A stretch of 55,488 nt of DNA from Bacillota bacterium (GCA_012798755.1 JAAZMP010000084.1:1-55488); one strand, 5' to 3'. Shown: positions 35,976 through 45,426, counted from the first letter of the stretch. Program-made: numbers and translations. The notes: generated from the sequence alone by a model not told the origin.

Positions 35976-36827
35976 ATGAACAGAAAACAAACCTTAAGAC
36001 TAACAACCAGCCTGGTTATAGCTGTATTTATGATCATGTCTCTGATTGGATGTTCAGCTCCTGTCCAGGATGCGGATTCGGAAATTTCTGGGCAAACTCA
36101 AGATGCAGAACAAGAAATTTCCGAACAAGCGGAACCGGTTACTTTAAATTTATCAGTTGCTGCCAGCCTTACCGATGCCATGCAGGAGATCCAAGAAATA
36201 TATAAGGATAAACAGCCGCATGTAACCATAGAGTACAATTTCGGCTCCTCCGGTTCTCTGCAACAGCAAATTGAACAAGGGGCTCCGACCGATATATTCG
36301 TTTCTGCCGCCTCTAAACAAATGAACGAACTCCAAGAGAAAGGTTTACTTTTGGATGACAGTAGAATAGATCTTTTACAAAACGAATTGGTACTAGTTGT
36401 TCCTTTGGGTTTTACCGGTGTGGCTGATTTCGCTGATCTGGCCAAAGACGATATCACTCTGGTTTCAATCGGGGATCCCGAATCTGTCCCAGCTGGCAAA
36501 TATGCTCAGGAAGCATTAAAGACGCTGGGTATTTGGGAACAAGTGGAACCCAAAATTGTGCTGGCCAAAGATGTCCGCCAAGTGTTGGCGTACGTAGAAA
36601 CTGAGGAGGTCCAGGTAGGAGCGGTGTATCGCACGGATGCTGGTATATCTGACAAGGTGGAAATAGTTGCTGCAGCCCCCGAAGGTTCGCACTCTCCGGT
36701 GATTTACCCGGCGGCGGTGGTTAAAGATAGCCCGCAACCCGACGAAGCAAAAGTATTACTTGATTTTCTTACCGGAGAGGAAGCAAAAACAGTGCTTGAA
36801 AAATATGGCTTTAGGATGCTTAATTAA
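35976..36827 (+). CDS. modA: Molybdate ABC transporter substrate-binding lipoprotein
   Basis: Captures molybdate outside the membrane. 283 residues: lipoprotein signal with lipobox LIGC (Cys26), an acidic Gln/Glu-rich linker (about 30-55), then the ModA domain (LSVAASLTDAMQEIQEIY, FNFGSSGSLQQQIEQGAPTDIF with substitution of the first residue by Tyr-Asn, DVRQVLAYVETEEVQVGAVYRTDA). ATG 35976 follows GGAGG. Regulated by the ModE-type site upstream. Tungstate as an alternative ligand cannot be excluded. Confidence 0.93.
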   Translation: MNRKQTLRLTTSLVIAVFMIMSLIGCSAPVQDADSEISGQTQDAEQEISEQAEPVTLNLSVAASLTDAMQEIQEIYKDKQPHVTIEYNFGSSGSLQQQIEQGAPTDIFVSAASKQMNELQEKGLLLDDSRIDLLQNELVLVVPLGFTGVADFADLAKDDITLVSIGDPESVPAGKYAQEALKTLGIWEQVEPKIVLAKDVRQVLAYVETEEVQVGAVYRTDAGISDKVEIVAAAPEGSHSPVIYPAAVVKDSPQPDEAKVLLDFLTGEEAKTVLEKYGFRMLN

Positions 36828-36862
36828 TTAACATAATTTCTTTTATAAGTGGAGAAAGATAG

Positions 36863-37555
36863 ATGCCAGAAATTGATCTTATACCAGTGTGGGTTTCACT
36901 TAAAACCGCAGCTGTATCTACAGTAATAACTTTTTTTATAGGAAGCGCTGCCGCCCGTTGGCTGGTTGGTTACCGGGGAAAAGCCAAGGGTTTCATCGAT
37001 GGGCTTTTCACTTTGCCTTTAGTACTGCCGCCTACGGTATTAGGGTTCGGCCTGCTTTTATTATTCGGTAAAAACAGCCCCATAGGAAAGTTTTTGTGCA
37101 AGTTAGGGGTTACAATTATATTTTCCTGGTGGGCTACAGTTGTCGCTGCAACCGTAGTTGCTTTTCCATTAATGTATCAGACGGTGCGGGGGGCATTTGA
37201 GCAAATTGAACCCAATATTGAAAATGCTGCCCGTACCCTGGGTGCATCTGAATGGGATGTGTTTTGGAGGGTGACCGTACCTTTGGCTTGGCCGGGGATA
37301 ATGGCCGGTATTGTCCTATCATTTGCCCGCTCCTTGGGGGAATTTGGAGCTACTTTGATGATTGCCGGTAACATTCCCGGAAAAACCCAAACAATTCCTG
37401 TAGCTATATATTTTGCAGTGGCCGCAGGAGATAATTCCAGAGCTTTAATTTGGGTAGCAGTAATTTTTGTCGTATCCATGTTTTCCATTATTTCGCTTAA
37501 TTACTGGAAGCGTTATTTGAAAACGTATAGTACCCGTAACGGGGAGGAGGCTTGA
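36863..37555 (+). CDS. modB: Molybdate ABC transporter permease
   Basis: 230 residues with about five membrane segments. The cytoplasmic EAA loop that contacts the ATPase is seen as AARTLGASEWDVFWRVTVPLAWPGIMAG, followed by FARSLGEFGATLMIAGNIPGKTQTIPVAIY, typical of ModB. GGAGAAAGATAG precedes the ATG. The ATPase ModC expected next is missing: the downstream gene is a cofactor maturation fusion, so the permease must use an ATPase encoded elsewhere. Confidence 0.94.
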   Translation: MPEIDLIPVWVSLKTAAVSTVITFFIGSAAARWLVGYRGKAKGFIDGLFTLPLVLPPTVLGFGLLLLFGKNSPIGKFLCKLGVTIIFSWWATVVAATVVAFPLMYQTVRGAFEQIEPNIENAARTLGASEWDVFWRVTVPLAWPGIMAGIVLSFARSLGEFGATLMIAGNIPGKTQTIPVAIYFAVAAGDNSRALIWVAVIFVVSMFSIISLNYWKRYLKTYSTRNGEEA

Positions 37556-37756
37556 ATCAATGCCTTTGACACTGTTTCATTTTGGGGATTGCAGTTGTTA
37601 AAATTGTCCTAAAATCTGCTTATGCAAACATTTGCTTAAAACAGTCATAAAGGTTACAATGCAAATGCATTTATAGTTCCAATTGGGAAATATATTTGGA
37701 TTTGCATACATCCTATACGAAACTGGAACAAATGTCCGTGTGGAAAGGTAGAGCCT

Positions 37757-39127
37757 ATGAACCCTCTAAGTTTGGTTTATTCTCTGGAATTGAAGGATCA
37801 GGAAGTAATTGTTGCATATGGGGCCGGAGGCAAAACATCATTGCTGTCTTGTTTGGCCCAAGAGCTGGGCCAAACAAGACAGCAAAAAGTTATTTTCACA
37901 ACTACAACTAAAATATTAAAACCCGACAACATACCAGTAGTGATCTGTTCTACACTAAAAAAAGCATTAAAGGAACTGGAACAGTGCCTTAGTAAACATA
38001 ACATCGTATGTTTGGGAAACCTTCTTTTAGCTGATAACAAATTAAAAGGTGTAAAAACCTCTTGGCTTGAGGAAATCGCCGGAAGTGGAGTAGCTCCATA
38101 CATATTAGTTGAAGCTGATGGAGCAGCACGCAAACCCATCAAGGGTTTTGCTCCTTTTGAACCGGTAATACCTTCAAATGCAAGTCTGCTGCTTCCTGTT
38201 TTGGGTCTGGATGCGCTGGGGCTAAATTTGGATTCAAAAGATGTACACAGGCCGGAGCTGTTGGGAAAAATAACCGGGGCCTTGCCTGGGGAAAAACTAA
38301 ACGTTTCACACATTAACCATTATCTGGGGCATACGGTTAAAATCGGCATGGAGGCTGTTCCCCGGACGCCTATCATTCCGGTAATCAATAAAATGGATTT
38401 AATCAGCAATTTGAATCCAATTAAAAAGATAACCGGCGGCATGGCCGGGTATCCAGCCGTAAACCGGGTTTTGTTCACTTCTTTACAAGAAACGGCCCCA
38501 CTTAAATTTATTTTAGATCCCGCAAGACGGGTTCCTTTTGTTTCTTGTGTAATTCTTGCCGCTGGCTGTTCCAAACGGATGGGCAAGAATAAGTTGGCGC
38601 TTAAACTTAAAGGAAAGACAATTTTAGAACATACTGTTAATAATGCTTTGAAATCTAAGGTTGGAGAAGTAATTGTTGTTACCAGGCCTACCAATGGTTG
38701 GGTGAAAAATATTTTTCCCGAACATATTGTCAAAACAGTAATAAACCCGCTTTACCGGCAAGGAGTCTCAACTTCTTTAAAAACCGGGTTGACTGCTTTG
38801 CATCCTTTGTCTCAGGGGGTTGTCTTTGCTTTAGGAGACCAACCTTTTATTACCACCGAAGTTTATAATTCACTGATTGAAAACTACGCCTCTAAAATGA
38901 ATTTGGTGACCTGTCCTTTGTTTAAAGAAAAAAGAGGCAATCCTGTACTTTTCGATCGCAGAACCTGGCCTTTGCTATTGAACCTGAAAGGTGACATAGG
39001 CGGAAGGCAGATTTTTGCAGGGCTTCCCAAAAACGAAATATGCAATGTAGAAACTTCTTGCCCGGGGATATTACAAGATATTGATACTGCGGAGGATTAT
39101 CAAAGGGCACTTTTTTATCCATGTTAA
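37757..39127 (+). CDS. YqeC-MocA fusion: hydroxylase accessory domain plus molybdenum cofactor cytidylyltransferase
   Basis: 456 residues in two parts. Residues 1 to about 260 match YqeC (VAYGAGGKTSLLSCLAQELG P-loop-like segment, TTTTKILKPD, YILVEADGAARKPIKGFAP, PVINKMDL), a marker of selenium-dependent molybdenum hydroxylase clusters. From about 268 the MocA/MobA-like nucleotidyltransferase begins (CVILAAGCSKRMGKNKLALKL, FALGDQPFITTEVYNSL, RGNPVLFDRRTW), which attaches CMP to molybdopterin. The two are separate genes in many organisms. ATG 37757 follows GGTAGAG. Last gene of the molybdenum island; the next genes are on the opposite strand. Confidence 0.88.
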   Translation: MNPLSLVYSLELKDQEVIVAYGAGGKTSLLSCLAQELGQTRQQKVIFTTTTKILKPDNIPVVICSTLKKALKELEQCLSKHNIVCLGNLLLADNKLKGVKTSWLEEIAGSGVAPYILVEADGAARKPIKGFAPFEPVIPSNASLLLPVLGLDALGLNLDSKDVHRPELLGKITGALPGEKLNVSHINHYLGHTVKIGMEAVPRTPIIPVINKMDLISNLNPIKKITGGMAGYPAVNRVLFTSLQETAPLKFILDPARRVPFVSCVILAAGCSKRMGKNKLALKLKGKTILEHTVNNALKSKVGEVIVVTRPTNGWVKNIFPEHIVKTVINPLYRQGVSTSLKTGLTALHPLSQGVVFALGDQPFITTEVYNSLIENYASKMNLVTCPLFKEKRGNPVLFDRRTWPLLLNLKGDIGGRQIFAGLPKNEICNVETSCPGILQDIDTAEDYQRALFYPC

Positions 39128-39176
39128 AACAGGGTTTTGCTTAATTATTTGCTTCACGCAGATTTCTGAGGCCATT

Positions 39177-39401
39177 TCAATTTTCTTCTACCCACCTCAA
39201 CTTTATTTCACTTCCCGGTTGTAAATGAGGTTGCAAGTAATCATTCAAATCATTGCTTAGTATACGCACCACTTTGGCAGATACAGGTGAAATCAACTCC
39301 ACCTCAATAAAACCTCTGCTAAACGGTATCTGTAGATAAGAAGGTTTGTAATCTGCATCTTTCATTACTATTTCCAGTGGTAAAGGGGTGTATAAAATCA
39401 A
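39177..39401 (-). CDS. ylzJ: YlzJ-like protein
   Basis: 74 residues recognised from the N-terminal [13 protein letters not shown] and the beta-rich [22 protein letters not shown] of the YlzJ family, unknown function, found beside tepA in spore-forming Firmicutes. It overlaps the end of tepA by four bases (ATGA-type), so it is coupled to it. Both lie on the minus strand, opposite to all neighbours. Confidence 0.85.
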   Translation of the reverse strand: MILYTPLPLEIVMKDADYKPSYLQIPFSRGFIEVELISPVSAKVVRILSNDLNDYLQPHLQPGSEIKLRWVEEN

Positions 39402-40141
39402 TCTTCATTAACCTCCTTTTTACGTTCTTTGATCATTTGATCGAGCTTAACTACTGCCCTGGACAGCCCCCCAACCTCATCTATCAGGCCAATATCAACA
39501 GCTTCATGACCTACCAGGACTGTGCCAATATCCCTTCCCAACTGGCCAGTGTTAAACATCAATTCCTTGAATTTTTCCCTGGATATCCTGGAATGATTCG
39601 CGACAAAGTCAATGATCCTCTCTTGCATTTTATCCAAGTACTCAAAAACCTGGCTTACGCCCACTATTAAACCGGTTAATCTGATAGGGTGAACGGTCAT
39701 GGTGGCAGTCTCAGCAATTAAGGAATAGCTGCACCCGCAGGATATAACGACACCAATAGAATGTCCGCCTCCCAAAACAAGAGAAACGGTGGGTTTGGAA
39801 AGGGTATTAATCATTTCGGCGATGGCCAGCCCGGCTTCTACATCCCCCCCGACAGTATTAAGGATTATTAAAGCTCCTTCAATATTGGGATTTTGCTCTA
39901 CGGCTACCAGTTGAGGAATTACATGTTCATATTTTGTCGTTTTATTTTGGGGGGGTAGGACCATGTGGCCTTCTATCTGCCCTATGATAGTTAAAGTGAA
40001 GATTTTATTATCTTGTTTAGGTAAAGACGGTACGCCAAATTTCTCAATGCTTTGTTCAGGGCTGCCCTCTTGTGGAGGGCTTTCATATTTTTTCTTTTCG
40101 GGACTTTTGGTTTCAGTCTCAGGAAGTGTAAAATTTTCCAA
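39398..40141 (-). CDS. tepA: ClpP-like translocation-enhancing protease TepA
   Basis: 247 residues of the ClpP/crotonase serine protease fold, implicated in B. subtilis in protein translocation and in degrading forespore proteins. After a charged Pro/Glu-rich N-terminus (about 1-45), the core has [28 protein letters not shown], the catalytic-Ser segment [11 protein letters not shown] and a His in [10 protein letters not shown]. The ribosome binding site AAAGGAG lies on the minus strand around 40150-40156. In B. subtilis tepA follows rnjB in the same direction; here it is inverted with the molybdenum island between. Confidence 0.92.
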   Translation of the reverse strand: MENFTLPETETKSPEKKKYESPPQEGSPEQSIEKFGVPSLPKQDNKIFTLTIIGQIEGHMVLPPQNKTTKYEHVIPQLVAVEQNPNIEGALIILNTVGGDVEAGLAIAEMINTLSKPTVSLVLGGGHSIGVVISCGCSYSLIAETATMTVHPIRLTGLIVGVSQVFEYLDKMQERIIDFVANHSRISREKFKELMFNTGQLGRDIGTVLVGHEAVDIGLIDEVGGLSRAVVKLDQMIKERKKEVNED

Positions 40142-40301
40142 TCTTGTTTTTCTCCTTTCAATGAAAACCGGTAAAAATATTTTTCCCCAACGTGATTATA
40201 TTATCAAGGGATCTAATCTGGAATTACCTTCAAAAAGGTTCTATTTGGGAGCGCTTTTAGATAAAATCATATTAAAACACTTTTTTAAGGGAAAAAAACC
40301 G

Positions 40302-41240
40302 ATGGTTTTTAAAACAGCGGGACGATTTATTTTGGCATTGATATTGTTATTGGGCGGGATAGGCAGTGTGAGCAAAAACTTGCGGGAAATTACCGGCGGA
40401 CTGTTGTACAAACTGTTAAGGATCTATACTTCGACACCATTAAAGGGTTTTTTGCTTGGTGTGGCTTCAACAGTATTTTTGCAAAGTAGCAGCCTGGTAA
40501 CTGTAATGGTTGTTGGTTTCATCAACGGCGGTTTTTTGACCCTACTGCAGGGTTTAAGTGTTGTAATCGGGGCGAATTTGGGTACGACGCTGACTTCCCA
40601 GTTTTTTTCCATGGAAACAAGCTGGTTAATAAGACCTATTGTAATTGCAGGTTTAATTACTTATACCGGCGAATTGATTTTTAAAAGAAACCTAGGAGGG
40701 AGATTATTTCTAGCAATCGCGCTTGTTTTAAGTGGTATGGAACTGCTGGTTATTACGTTGGAACCTTTATCAAAAACCGTTTTTTTTAGAAATTTATATT
40801 TATTTAGCAAAGGAACACCCTGGAAAGGAATACTTGTTGGTGCTGTTTCATCGGCAATAATACAAAGCAGCAGTGTAACCATAGGATCAGTGATTTTGCT
40901 CTCCAAAGAAAAAATATTAGAATTACCAGAGGCTTTAGCTATGATTTTGGGGGCGGATCTGGGCACTTGTATTACGGCAATGTTGGCTTCATTGGGTACA
41001 ATTTTGCCAGCCAAGCGGGTAGCATGGGGGCATTTGATTTTTAACACAATCACTATATTGGTGGTACTGCCCTTTTGGCGACATTTTTTATGGCTGATAA
41101 CAGCAACCTCCCCATATTTTTCTCAGCAGGTTGCCAATGCGCACATGCTATATAATGTATTAGGAGTGATTGTTTTCCTGCCTTTTGTTGACAAATTTGC
41201 TTCTATGCTGGAATATATTATTAAAGGTAAAAATCATTAA
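40302..41240 (+). CDS. Na/Pi-cotransporter family membrane protein (NptA/YjbB-like)
   Basis: 312 residues with about eight hydrophobic segments. Two inverted-repeat halves each carry the QSSS signature (VFLQSSSLVTVMVVGF and IIQSSSVTIGSVILL), the hallmark of the family; GANLGTTLTSQF and GADLGTCITAML also mirror each other. The cytoplasmic PhoU-like tail of longer relatives is absent. ATG 40302 with AAGGGA nine bases upstream is chosen; the frame stays open upstream across the tepA complement, but those codons are an accident. Transport of phosphate is inferred from family only. Confidence 0.88.
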   Translation: MVFKTAGRFILALILLLGGIGSVSKNLREITGGLLYKLLRIYTSTPLKGFLLGVASTVFLQSSSLVTVMVVGFINGGFLTLLQGLSVVIGANLGTTLTSQFFSMETSWLIRPIVIAGLITYTGELIFKRNLGGRLFLAIALVLSGMELLVITLEPLSKTVFFRNLYLFSKGTPWKGILVGAVSSAIIQSSSVTIGSVILLSKEKILELPEALAMILGADLGTCITAMLASLGTILPAKRVAWGHLIFNTITILVVLPFWRHFLWLITATSPYFSQQVANAHMLYNVLGVIVFLPFVDKFASMLEYIIKGKNH

Positions 41241-41287
41241 TAGCCTCTTTCATCACCAAAAGTTATCGAAAGGAGAGAAACAGTTAA

Positions 41288-42082
41288 ATGAACTACTTAG
41301 AAGCCGCTATACTTGGTTTGTTACAGGGATTGACCGAGTTTTTACCTGTAAGCAGTTCGGGTCATCTTGTTATTGCCCAATTTTTTCTAGGTGTAAAACA
41401 GCCGGGAGTAACCTTTGAAGTAATGGTTCATTTTGGAACTTTGATGTCCATTATCTGGGTTTTTCGAAAAGACCTTTTAGAGCTTCTTGGCGGGTTTATA
41501 TCAAAAAGTGAACAGAAAAAGCTATTATTGCTTTTGATAATGGGAACAATACCGACAGGCCTTATGGGAATCCTTTTTAAGCCTTTTTTTACACAATTAT
41601 TTGACAAGCCTTTCGTAGCAGGAATAATGTTATTTATAACCGGTTTTATCGTTTTGGCAATTACCCGGGTCAAAATAATGAACAAAGGTGTGGAAAACAT
41701 AGGTATCAAGGATGCCGTAATCATCGGCATCTTTCAGGGTATAGCCATTATTCCCGGCATTACCCGTTCGGGAACCACAATTTTAGGGGCTCTTTGGAGA
41801 GGGCTAAACAAGGACACTGCTATCAAGTATTCGTTTTTTCTGGCACTGCCCGCTATAGCGGGAGCCACATTGTTGGAAATAAAGGATTTGCTAAAAATTG
41901 GTGAAAACGCAGAGTTTTTAGGCCCCAATATTTTAGCTACGTTCATAGCTTTTATTTCCGGGGTTTTTGCGATAACTGTTTTTGTTAACCTTTTAAAAAA
42001 AGGAAAATTCTACTATATCGCTTATTATTGTTGGGCAATAGGAGTCTTGACCGTTACAGCATCCATTTATAGTGTTTTTTAG
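41288..42082 (+). CDS. uppP: Undecaprenyl-diphosphatase UppP
   Basis: Membrane phosphatase recycling the C55 carrier made by UppS and giving bacitracin resistance. 264 residues with about seven membrane segments; the active-site segments are GLTEFLPVSSSGHLVI near the N-terminus and GIAIIPGITRSGTTI in the second half. GAAAGGAGAG precedes the ATG. It lies 47 bases after the Na/Pi-type gene. Confidence 0.96.
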   Translation: MNYLEAAILGLLQGLTEFLPVSSSGHLVIAQFFLGVKQPGVTFEVMVHFGTLMSIIWVFRKDLLELLGGFISKSEQKKLLLLLIMGTIPTGLMGILFKPFFTQLFDKPFVAGIMLFITGFIVLAITRVKIMNKGVENIGIKDAVIIGIFQGIAIIPGITRSGTTILGALWRGLNKDTAIKYSFFLALPAIAGATLLEIKDLLKIGENAEFLGPNILATFIAFISGVFAITVFVNLLKKGKFYYIAYYCWAIGVLTVTASIYSVF

Positions 42083-42148
42083 GGTATAAAAGGGTTTATG
42101 GAACAAATGTCGAAATATTAATACAAGGCGCGAGGTGCTGGATGATTA

Positions 42149-44479
42149 ATGAGTAAAAAAAACAAAACTGCTGAAACTAAAGGATTTTTTACAAGTGACA
42201 CCATGAACCGGCAAATTAAAGCTGTATTGCTTGTAACGCTGGCAGTTTTTATTTTTGCCGGGATCAGATTTACAGAACAAACCGGGCTTGCAGGATTATT
42301 TTTGAGCAATTTTTTTAGGGCCTTATTCGGGGAATCTGCCTTGGCTTTCCCTTTTATGATAGGGATTTTAGCTTTACGCAATCTTTGTCCACGAGAAATT
42401 AAAAACATACAATATCGCATTGCCGGACTGATCATTGTATTTTGTCTGTTATCCGTAACTATGCATTTAATACGCCTGGAACCGGAGCTTTTCGCAGAAA
42501 CTAACATTTACCGGTTCATGTTTCGTTTAGGGTGGCAACAGCAAGGAGGAGGCATATTGGGTGCGGTGCTGACAGCCTTTCTCTTCTTCTTGTTTAAGGA
42601 TATTGGTAGCTATATTGTCATTTGCTCTTTAGGTTTTTTGGCTTTATTGCTAATTACAAACAGCTCTTTGGTTGATGTGCTGGCTAAAGTTTTAAACTAT
42701 GCCAAACATATCTTACAGTACATTGGCTTTTTAGGACGAAATGTTTTCGGGAAACTTTCTGAAAGCGGCCGGAAAAAAAATAAAGTCAAAAGCTATGTCA
42801 TAAAAGGGTATAGTAACCATATGGCTGATTCTACCCGGGAGGTTCAAGAAAAAACAGCGGCTCAAGACAGCCGGGACGATCAGGATAGCAAAAACAAGGG
42901 AAGGATAAATATTAATATACCTTCAGTTACGGAAAGGATGGAAGGTGAGGTTTTTACAGGAACTTCTGAAGAAAATGTTCCAAGCCCCGAACCTGAATTT
43001 ATGCAGGAGGACAAACAGGGGGATAAACCCTTAAAAAATTACATAATACCTCCTATCACCTTACTGACAAAAGTCAACAAAACACAAAATTATCGGCAAC
43101 AAAAGGTAATTCAGAACAGAGCGCATGCCCTGGAGAATACTTTTGAAAGTTTTGGTGTAAATGTCAAGATAAAGGAAATTCAAGCGGGACCGGCTGTTAC
43201 ACGATTTGAAATTCAACCTGATACAGGGGTGAAAGTTAGCAAGATTTTGAGCCTTAGTGATGATCTTGCCTTGAATTTGGCTGCACCCGATGTTCGTATT
43301 GAAGCACCTATTCCCGGGAAGGCTGCTATAGGCATAGAGGTACCTAACAAAATAATTTCCTTGGTATACTTAAAGGAGGTGCTGGATGATCCTTACTTCG
43401 ACAGCTCTCATTCACCCCTTACCATCGGATTGGGCAAAGATATAACCGGCACTCCTGTTTTTGCTGATTTATTAAAAATGCCCCATCTTTTAATTGCCGG
43501 TTCTACCGGTTCCGGCAAAAGTGTTTGTATAAACACGATCATTACCAGCATTCTTCTAAAAGCAGCACCTTGGGATGTAAAGTTTTTACTGATAGATCCC
43601 AAATTAGTAGAGTTAAGCATTTATAACGGGATACCTCATCTTATTTCCCCGGTGATTACTGAAGCTAAAAAGGCAGCGCTGTCCTTGCGGAGCATGGTTA
43701 AGGAAATGGAAAGAAGATATGATCTTTTCGCCCAGGAGGGTGTTAGAGACATCAGCAGGTATAATATGCAATTTAAAAATGGAGACAATGATATCCTGGA
43801 AAACCATCTGCCCTATATTGTGGTGGTCATTGATGAGCTGGCAGATCTGATGATGGTGGCTCCCGCGGATGTTGAAGATTCCATTGTCAGGTTATCGCAG
43901 ATGTCCAGAGCAGCCGGAATTCATTTGGTTATTGCTACACAAAGACCTTCTGTAGATATTATTACAGGTTTAATAAAAGCCAATATTACCTCCCGCATTG
44001 CCTTCGCGGTTTCCTCTCAAACGGATTCCCGCACAATATTGGATATGGGGGGAGCGGAAAAACTATTGGGAAGAGGCGATATGCTCTATCATCCCATCGG
44101 TGTTTATAAGCCGTTGCGGGTGCAGGGGGCCTTTGTAGGCGAAAAAGATATTTCGGAAACGGTGGAATACATCAAACAGCAAGAAAGCCCTTTATACCAG
44201 CAATCCTTCTTGATCGAAGAGGTTGACGAAGAAAAAAACCTTGAAAAACAAAAAAGCGATCCTTTGATGTCAGAGGTTGTTGAGCTTATTATGCAAACAG
44301 GACAGGCTTCCATATCCCTTATCCAAAGAAGATTCAGGGTTGGTTATACTAGAGCCGCCCGTTTAATTGATGATCTCGAACGTATCGGTATTGTTGGCAA
44401 ATATGAAGGAACCAAACCACGAAAAGTTTTGGTGAATACGGAACAGGCCTTGGCAATAATGAAAAAAATGGATGGATAA
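42149..44479 (+). CDS. ftsK: DNA translocase FtsK/SpoIIIE
   Basis: Pumps chromosomal DNA through closing septa, in vegetative division and into the forespore. 776 residues: four membrane segments (about 20-175), a variable charged linker (about 210-300), the motor with Walker A GSTGSGKSVCINTI and Walker B VVVIDELADLMMV, then the C-terminal gamma winged-helix that reads DNA polarity (ISLIQRRFRVGYTRAARLIDDLE). ATG 42149 lies 11 bases after GAGGTG. An out-of-frame ATG seven bases earlier gives a four-codon frame. In B. subtilis spoIIIE also stands beside tepA/ylzJ. Confidence 0.95.
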   Translation: MSKKNKTAETKGFFTSDTMNRQIKAVLLVTLAVFIFAGIRFTEQTGLAGLFLSNFFRALFGESALAFPFMIGILALRNLCPREIKNIQYRIAGLIIVFCLLSVTMHLIRLEPELFAETNIYRFMFRLGWQQQGGGILGAVLTAFLFFLFKDIGSYIVICSLGFLALLLITNSSLVDVLAKVLNYAKHILQYIGFLGRNVFGKLSESGRKKNKVKSYVIKGYSNHMADSTREVQEKTAAQDSRDDQDSKNKGRININIPSVTERMEGEVFTGTSEENVPSPEPEFMQEDKQGDKPLKNYIIPPITLLTKVNKTQNYRQQKVIQNRAHALENTFESFGVNVKIKEIQAGPAVTRFEIQPDTGVKVSKILSLSDDLALNLAAPDVRIEAPIPGKAAIGIEVPNKIISLVYLKEVLDDPYFDSSHSPLTIGLGKDITGTPVFADLLKMPHLLIAGSTGSGKSVCINTIITSILLKAAPWDVKFLLIDPKLVELSIYNGIPHLISPVITEAKKAALSLRSMVKEMERRYDLFAQEGVRDISRYNMQFKNGDNDILENHLPYIVVVIDELADLMMVAPADVEDSIVRLSQMSRAAGIHLVIATQRPSVDIITGLIKANITSRIAFAVSSQTDSRTILDMGGAEKLLGRGDMLYHPIGVYKPLRVQGAFVGEKDISETVEYIKQQESPLYQQSFLIEEVDEEKNLEKQKSDPLMSEVVELIMQTGQASISLIQRRFRVGYTRAARLIDDLERIGIVGKYEGTKPRKVLVNTEQALAIMKKMDG

Positions 44480-44568
44480 AATGTATACAGTTTAAACAAA
44501 AGGAGATAAAATTAAAAGGAAGCCCGGTGCAGATATTTTATTATAATTTTTAATTAAGGAGGGAAAAC

Positions 44569-45387
44569 TTGAAAGAAATAGGCAGCATGCTAAAGGAGGC
44601 CCGTGAAAAAAAGGGAATAAGCATTGATGATATCAGCAATGAAACCAAAATACAAAAAAGGTTTCTGCATCTGATGGAGAAGGGGGACTTCTCCGCATTT
44701 CCCGGAGAAGTATACCTAAGGGGCGCTCTGCGTAATTTTGCTGAATCTGTTGGCCTCGACCCGGTAGAAATAATTTCACTTTATAAGCAATCTGTGAAAT
44801 CCGAAAATGCTTATGAGGTAAAAACTGAAAAAGTAAAAATTAGAAAGGATGGTACATCACCTGTCATTGGAAAAGGTAAAAAAAACCTTCCGGTTACAGC
44901 ACTCACCTGGATTATGTTGTTGGTTTTTATTATTGGCGGGGGTATATGGTATCGCCATCAGCAACTGCACCAAGATGGAGAAAAAATTCCTTACCCTAAT
45001 ACCATTTCAGGGGGGGAACAAAGTGATGGACCAAAGGATCTGGATTTTAATGAAATTGCGCCGGTCGATGAACTGCCGGAAGTGGGGAAGCTAACGTTAA
45101 TTTCAAGTGATTCCCGTGAAATAGTATACCTTTTAAGCGGCGCAGAACAACAGAAAATTACCCTTTCTTTTACGGGAGAATGTTGGTTTAAATTTGAACA
45201 GGACGGCAGATTGATCAAGGAAAAAACATGCCGAGCCGGCGAAATTGAAAGTTTTGGCGACAGCAGTGAGACCAGGTTTCGTTTAGGAAATCCTCCTGCA
45301 GTCAAAATTAAAGTAAACGAATTTGAAATAGACGATCTGACTAACTATAGCAGGCCGGTTAATATAATCATTAAAAAAGAAATATGA
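44569..45387 (+). CDS. RodZ-like membrane protein with helix-turn-helix and DUF4115 domains
   Basis: 272 residues: N-terminal helix-turn-helix of the Xre/RodZ type (SMLKEAREKKGISIDDISNETKIQKRFL), a charged linker, one membrane segment (about 108-127, LTWIMLLVFIIGGGIWY) and an extracytoplasmic beta domain (about 170-272). This arrangement is that of RodZ (YmfM), a cytoskeletal partner of MreB in cell elongation. TTG 44569 is seven bases after AAGGAGGG. Followed by a terminator. Confidence 0.88.
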   Translation: MKEIGSMLKEAREKKGISIDDISNETKIQKRFLHLMEKGDFSAFPGEVYLRGALRNFAESVGLDPVEIISLYKQSVKSENAYEVKTEKVKIRKDGTSPVIGKGKKNLPVTALTWIMLLVFIIGGGIWYRHQQLHQDGEKIPYPNTISGGEQSDGPKDLDFNEIAPVDELPEVGKLTLISSDSREIVYLLSGAEQQKITLSFTGECWFKFEQDGRLIKEKTCRAGEIESFGDSSETRFRLGNPPAVKIKVNEFEIDDLTNYSRPVNIIIKKEI

Positions 45388-45393
45388 TCTTAA

Positions 45394-45426
45394 AACCCTG
45401 GAAATATTTGAGGGGCTTTTTTTTTT
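45394..45426 (+). terminator. Terminator after the RodZ-like gene
   Basis: AACCCT pairs with AGGGGCTT-type sequence over a GGAAATATTTG loop, followed by ten T. Short stem but a long T run. Confidence 0.6.

Noticed and set aside
37640-37690. Short palindromes GCAAACATTTGC and AAATGCATTT before the YqeC-MocA gene
   Set aside because: Short, AT-rich, unrelated to each other and not placed on a convincing promoter.
39963-40301. Open frame extending the Na/Pi-type gene upstream by 113 codons
   Set aside because: It runs antisense through the tepA 5' region, includes the complement of the tepA ribosome binding site, and the added residues are unlike the family. AAGGGA-ATG 40302 is a better start.
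42142-42156. Four-codon frame ATG ATT AAT GAG TAA overlapping the ftsK start
   Set aside because: Shares the ribosome binding site with ftsK at poor spacing; most likely chance.
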